From: Novosphingobium sp.
Lineage (GTDB): Bacteria; Pseudomonadota; Alphaproteobacteria; Sphingomonadales; Sphingomonadaceae
Assembly: GCA_030830245.1 (NCBI GenBank)
Contig: JAURNJ010000145.1
Location: 1-15,038, forward strand
DNA length: 15,038 nucleotides
Reading direction: 5' to 3'
The position numbers and the translations under genes are program-made. Of this stretch, positions 11,897 to 15,038 are shown one piece after another. The notes under the pieces are model-generated. The model was not told the origin of the DNA and ran no database searches. It was given only the letters and a program-made list of their open reading frames with translations. The first letter of the stretch is position 1; the number at the start of each line of letters is the position of its first letter.

Positions 11897-11923
11897 CCTG
11901 CGGGATGTGCGTGAGGCCCGCGA

Positions 11924-14212
11924 TCATGGCTCTTCGCCTTCCGGGTAGACCCACACCTGCGGGTTTTCGACCTCGAGCAGCACGCCCGTCTGGGGCGATT
12001 TGTAGTGGGTCGGCAGCACGGCGATGGTCGCCGGAACGACCTCGCCGGTATCGGGATCGACGGCCTCCGCGCCCGTCGGCGCGGCCATCCCTTCGACGCA
12101 CAGAAAGCCGAACCGGGAACGCGACGGGCCGAGTCCGTAGGGCGTGCCGTCGCGCAGGAACTTCACGAAGCCCTTCGTGGCAAGGACGTTCAGTCGCTCG
12201 CGGATCGTGTCCTTGCCGCCAAGGCCGCCGCGGTTCTCGAAGGCTTCCGCGAACTGATTGATGGTGTAGAGCCGTCCTTCCAGCGCCTCATCCAGCAACA
12301 CGCCGAGAATGACGTCGTGCTTGCGCACGCGCTCTGCATCGAGCTTGTCGCCCATGGCCTTGCGCACGAGACGCTCGCTGGACCGATCGATCTCGATCCA
12401 GCGCCCATTCGCCTTGTCGATGACGATCGGCTCGATGCCCGGCCCGTTGCGCAGCTCGAAATGCAGCATCCGCTCCGGTCGGTCTTCGTCGGGCCGATGC
12501 ATGATGATGCCGGATGTGTAGAAGCTGCGGAGCGATCCTGCGCCAGAAAGCGCCATGAACGGATCCTCGATGAGCTGCTTCTTCGTAATCTTGCGAGTGT
12601 GGTGGCACAGGATCAGGCCGGCATCGGGCGCAACCGCGTCGCGCAGCGCTTCGATCCGGGCCTGCAGGAAGAAGAGCATCGCGGTGTTGTCGTTCTCACC
12701 GCCTCCCTCCGCTCCGCCATCGAAGAGGTTGCGGATCGGATCGATGCAGAGGATGTCCGGCGCGCTGTGACCGTAATGCGCGCGGACGGCGGCTGTGGTC
12801 AGCGCAACGCCGCCCGCATCAAGCAGCATGCGGACCTTGGGCGTTGCGACGAGGTTGTCACGTGCTGCCGCTATGAGCGCGGGATCGATGCGGATGGCTT
12901 GAAGGCGCTCGCGCAAATAGTGGTACTGGATCTCCGCCTGCAGATAGAAGATCCGAAGCGGCCGACTTGGCGCGAAGGCCAGGAACGGCACGCCCGCCGC
13001 CATGTGCACGAGCAGGCTGATCAGAAAGTCGCTCTTGCCGACCTTGGGCGCGCCGCCCAGTACAAGCATCCCGCCCGGCGTCAGCACGCGTGGAGCGATG
13101 ATGTCGTCCGGCATGGGGCTGGTGTCGTCGAGCAGGGCGCCGAGCGTGAATGTCGGCAAGGCTGACATGGGCGGAGCGGAGAGCCGCTCCAGGGCCGGGC
13201 CGTGGCGTTCCTCGTGTAGCCGCCAGAGCCGTTGGGCTTCGCTCGCAAGGCGCTCCAGGGGCCAACACGGGCGAAGCTGGGCGGCATTGTACTGGCAGAT
13301 GGCCTCCCAGGCTTCGTCACGGCTCATGCGGCCCTCGTGGGCCATGCGCACGTAATGACCGATCGCGGCGCTTGCCCCCTGGAAACGTGTCCAGTCATCC
13401 TCGCCGCCTTCACGGACCGGCGTGGTCAGGATGTCTTTGATCGAGGGTTTCTCGGACGCGGGACCAGGCTCACACCCGACGCCGGCCAACGGCGGCATGG
13501 CGTCCACCAGCTCTGCAAACTCACGCAGGTGGACTTCGGCCTGTGGGCTGTGGCGACGAATGGTGACGAGGCGTGTAAATCCGCCCTTGTGATAGACGGA
13601 GCCCGCCAGTCGGATCGGCTGGTGCGCTGAGCGAAAATGCGTGTCGCCTCCGACCTTCACGGCGATGTCGCCGCGCAGCCGACAGAGCAACGCAATATCC
13701 TCCGCCTCCGCAGGCTCACTCAGCCGCCACCAGACATGCAGCTTGTCGATGCCATCGGGGGTGCGACCGCCGCTCTCGACGATCAGCGTCGGCTCGCCAA
13801 GATGCAGTATGAGGTGGTCCAGCTTTGCGGGGATGTCGCCCGCATCGAGATCGACCAGCACGGTCTGCATTTGGCGGACATCGGCGGCCTTCGCCTTGCC
13901 GGCATCAACGACCGTGCCCGGCACCACGTAGAACGCTGCGCCTTCGCGCGCAGCCCAGCCGGCGAAGGAGATGGCTTTCTCAAGAAGGCTGCCATCGACT
14001 TCGACCCATACATTGTGCGGACGGCCTGCAATCCCCTGGCCCTTGTCGACGAACCCGCGCAGGGGAGCCCAGCCTTCGCAGTAGCCGAAGACAACGTCGA
14101 GAAAGATCGCGATCTGCTCGGGATCCGGCTCGATGTTGAACGGGTCGCTTAGCGGAGCCGCGTCGTTGAAATCGCGCCACGCATCTAGGGAGACGATGTT
14201 GCTCTCGCTCAT
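11924..14212 (-). CDS. Phage replication primase-helicase fusion (AEP-like primase plus RecA-like ATPase)
   Basis: This 762-residue protein probably starts and drives phage DNA synthesis. Residues 60-240 resemble an archaeo-eukaryotic-type (RepB-like) primase: VLVDLDAGD with D121 and D123, IVESGGRTPDGIDKLHVWWR with H159, and HFRSAHQPIRLAGSVYHKGG. Residues 375-600 form a RecA/RepA-like ATPase with Walker A GAPKVGKS (387-394), YLQAEIQYHYLRERL, Walker B ILCIDPI (D491), LILCHHTRK (H537, H538) and LSGAGSLRSFYTSG. The C-terminus (DVILGVLLDEALEGRLYTIN, then KDTIRERLNVLATKGFVKFL) is a winged-helix-like segment. ATG 14212 overlaps the nuclease stop (ATGA); a longer frame to 14257 is unlikely. Primase activity is inferred from motifs only. 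Confidence 0.88.
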   Translation of the reverse strand: MSESNIVSLDAWRDFNDAAPLSDPFNIEPDPEQIAIFLDVVFGYCEGWAPLRGFVDKGQGIAGRPHNVWVEVDGSLLEKAISFAGWAAREGAAFYVVPGTVVDAGKAKAADVRQMQTVLVDLDAGDIPAKLDHLILHLGEPTLIVESGGRTPDGIDKLHVWWRLSEPAEAEDIALLCRLRGDIAVKVGGDTHFRSAHQPIRLAGSVYHKGGFTRLVTIRRHSPQAEVHLREFAELVDAMPPLAGVGCEPGPASEKPSIKDILTTPVREGGEDDWTRFQGASAAIGHYVRMAHEGRMSRDEAWEAICQYNAAQLRPCWPLERLASEAQRLWRLHEERHGPALERLSAPPMSALPTFTLGALLDDTSPMPDDIIAPRVLTPGGMLVLGGAPKVGKSDFLISLLVHMAAGVPFLAFAPSRPLRIFYLQAEIQYHYLRERLQAIRIDPALIAAARDNLVATPKVRMLLDAGGVALTTAAVRAHYGHSAPDILCIDPIRNLFDGGAEGGGENDNTAMLFFLQARIEALRDAVAPDAGLILCHHTRKITKKQLIEDPFMALSGAGSLRSFYTSGIIMHRPDEDRPERMLHFELRNGPGIEPIVIDKANGRWIEIDRSSERLVRKAMGDKLDAERVRKHDVILGVLLDEALEGRLYTINQFAEAFENRGGLGGKDTIRERLNVLATKGFVKFLRDGTPYGLGPSRSRFGFLCVEGMAAPTGAEAVDPDTGEVVPATIAVLPTHYKSPQTGVLLEVENPQVWVYPEGEEP

Positions 14213-14976
14213 GTGGGCAGCCCCCAGCACCGATCTGCCCATGCGCACATCCGGCATTCATGGAAGTCGCGGCTCGTGGCGATGCGCGGCAGCAATTCGC
14301 CCGCGTCGGTCGCCTGCAGGATGCGCACACCGCGATCGCTCATCCGCTGCGCCAGTGCTGCGTCGAACGGCACGAGCTCATGGTGCAGCTCCGCGGTGTC
14401 CTTGTTGATGGCCGTGAACAGCGCGGGGCTCTGCGAGATGCCCGGCACCTGCGCTTCCATGTAGGCTTGGTAGAGCGCGATCTGCGCGGCGTAGACGGGC
14501 TTTGCTACGACCACGCCCCGGGCAACCGTCTCGCGCCAGTTCTTCGCGTTCATCGTCTTGCATTCCCAGAGTGCGGGGACGGCAAGTCCGATCGCACCTG
14601 GTGTTGAGGCGATGATGCCATCGACATGTCCACGGATACGCCCGCCGGCGACGGCGAAGCCGAATTGCTCGCCATCGGGGCGATTGCCCTTGCGGGTATA
14701 GAGATCAATGTCTGCGGCGCGCAGCCAGCGGATTGCGAGGTCTTCAAGCGCGTGACCGATCTCGAAGATGCGCAACGTCTGGCCCTTGAAGTGAGAGCCC
14801 TCGTCTTTCGGCGCGCCCGTGAACTCGAATTGCAGCGCGCGTTCGCAAGCCACGCCAAGACGTGAGCCGCCGAGATAGGTTCGCGCAGACGCGGCGCCGC
14901 GCTCGGTCTCGATAGCGGCATCGATGAGCGCGTTGATCTGGTCGGCGCATGTGGCCCGATGATTGAAGTCCAGCAT
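14209..14976 (-). CDS. PD-(D/E)XK nuclease with Cas4/AddB-like cysteine set
   Basis: This 255-residue nuclease probably acts as the phage exonuclease that resects DNA for recombination. Catalytic motifs are visible: FEIGHALEDLA (a G-x3-E-like element), D119 in RGHVDGI, E138 and K140 in LWECKTMN, and Q165-x3-Y169 in AAQIALYQAY. One cysteine near the N-terminus (C44 in GVACERALQF) and three near the C-terminus (C241, C244, C250 in HECRMCAWADRCWG) match the 1+3 spacing that holds a 4Fe-4S cluster in Cas4 and AddB. The length is right for such stand-alone enzymes. It is joined by a TGATG overlap to the gene upstream and by ATGA to the primase-helicase. The Fe-S cluster is predicted, not shown. 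Confidence 0.9.
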   Translation of the reverse strand: MLDFNHRATCADQINALIDAAIETERGAASARTYLGGSRLGVACERALQFEFTGAPKDEGSHFKGQTLRIFEIGHALEDLAIRWLRAADIDLYTRKGNRPDGEQFGFAVAGGRIRGHVDGIIASTPGAIGLAVPALWECKTMNAKNWRETVARGVVVAKPVYAAQIALYQAYMEAQVPGISQSPALFTAINKDTAELHHELVPFDAALAQRMSDRGVRILQATDAGELLPRIATSRDFHECRMCAWADRCWGLPT

Positions 14977-15038
14977 CAGAACGGAACCTCCGCACCTGCG
15001 CTTTGCGCCGTCGCGCGCATGGCGTCCTGGAAGCCACC
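14976..15038 (-). CDS. C-terminus of an unidentified phage gene (possibly DNA-annealing or single-strand-binding protein)
   Basis: Only the last 20 codons are present, ending AQSAGAEVPF and TGA, whose last base starts the nuclease ATG (TGATG). The short acidic-hydrophobic end EVPF recalls the SSB-type tail (DDDIPF) found on single-strand-binding and annealing proteins. In phages the gene next to a recombination exonuclease is often such a protein. Twenty residues are not enough to name it. Confidence 0.55.
   Translation of the reverse strand, partial: GGFQDAMRATAQSAGAEVPF

Noticed and set aside
10980..12101. 373-residue minus-strand extension of the RuvC-like gene
   Set aside because: The extra 197 residues run through the repeats and into the primase-helicase gene in another frame; homology starts near residue 25 of the form beginning at 11510.
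12005..13165. 386-residue plus-strand frame
   Set aside because: Antisense of the primase-helicase ATPase domain, whose Walker motifs fix the coding strand.
1..15038. tRNA genes, att sites, integrase or insertion sequences
   Set aside because: I looked for CCA-ended cloverleaf patterns, direct-repeat attachment sites and recombinase or transposase motifs and found none that hold up.

Overview
The window looks like part of a tailed-phage genome, most likely a prophage, from a high-GC alphaproteobacterium, probably Hyphomicrobiales (Rhizobiales). This rests on the base composition, on family resemblances (DUF3489, DUF6362, DUF7220-like and rhizobial-type toxin-antitoxin proteins), and on a recognisable phage order: recombination, replication, regulation, methylation, packaging, head. 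No integrase, repressor, tRNA or attachment site lies inside the window, so integration itself is inferred.

Every core phage gene is on the minus strand, so the phage programme reads from right to left. It starts with the last 20 codons of an unidentified gene (15038-14976). Next come a PD-(D/E)XK nuclease with a Cas4/AddB-like cysteine set, a primase-helicase fusion, a 413-bp non-coding stretch with imperfect 68-bp repeats and strong hairpins, a RuvC-like resolvase, a 65-residue protein and a DUF6362 protein. After a gap come a ParB-domain DNA methyltransferase and a small DUF7220-like membrane protein. After a second gap come the small and large terminase subunits, a gpW-like head-tail joining protein and a lambda-type portal protein cut by the left edge. 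Within each block the genes are joined by ATGA, GTGA or TGATG overlaps, as expected for long polycistronic mRNAs.

The two gaps in the phage programme (about 7467-10348 and 3664-5880) hold toxin-antitoxin (TA) modules and their remains. Four modules look intact: parDE (3664-4229, minus), phd/relE-parE (5362-5945, plus), vapBC (7769-8463, plus) and a second parDE (9271-9805, minus). Two look decayed: a higBA-like locus whose toxin is reduced to a C-terminal stub and whose antitoxin has an in-frame TAA, and a HipB-like regulator with an elaborate operator but no hipA. A DUF3489 gene and a small hypothetical gene accompany them. The modules have recognisable operators: a 12-bp inverted repeat around the phd promoter, an ATTTCCGG repeat before vapB, TTGGCAA direct repeats over the first parD promoter, TACCA/TGGTA before the second parD, and four copies of a 12-bp motif before the hipB-like gene.

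The most interesting points are: the TA accumulation at two junctions of one phage transcription unit; the first parDE, apparently leaderless and ending 15 bases before the terminase small-subunit gene; the tail of the DUF7220-like gene overlapping a toxin gene, which looks like an insertion scar; the higBA decay; and the 68-bp repeats next to the primase-helicase gene, a candidate replication origin. All identifications come from reading the sequence; no database search was run.
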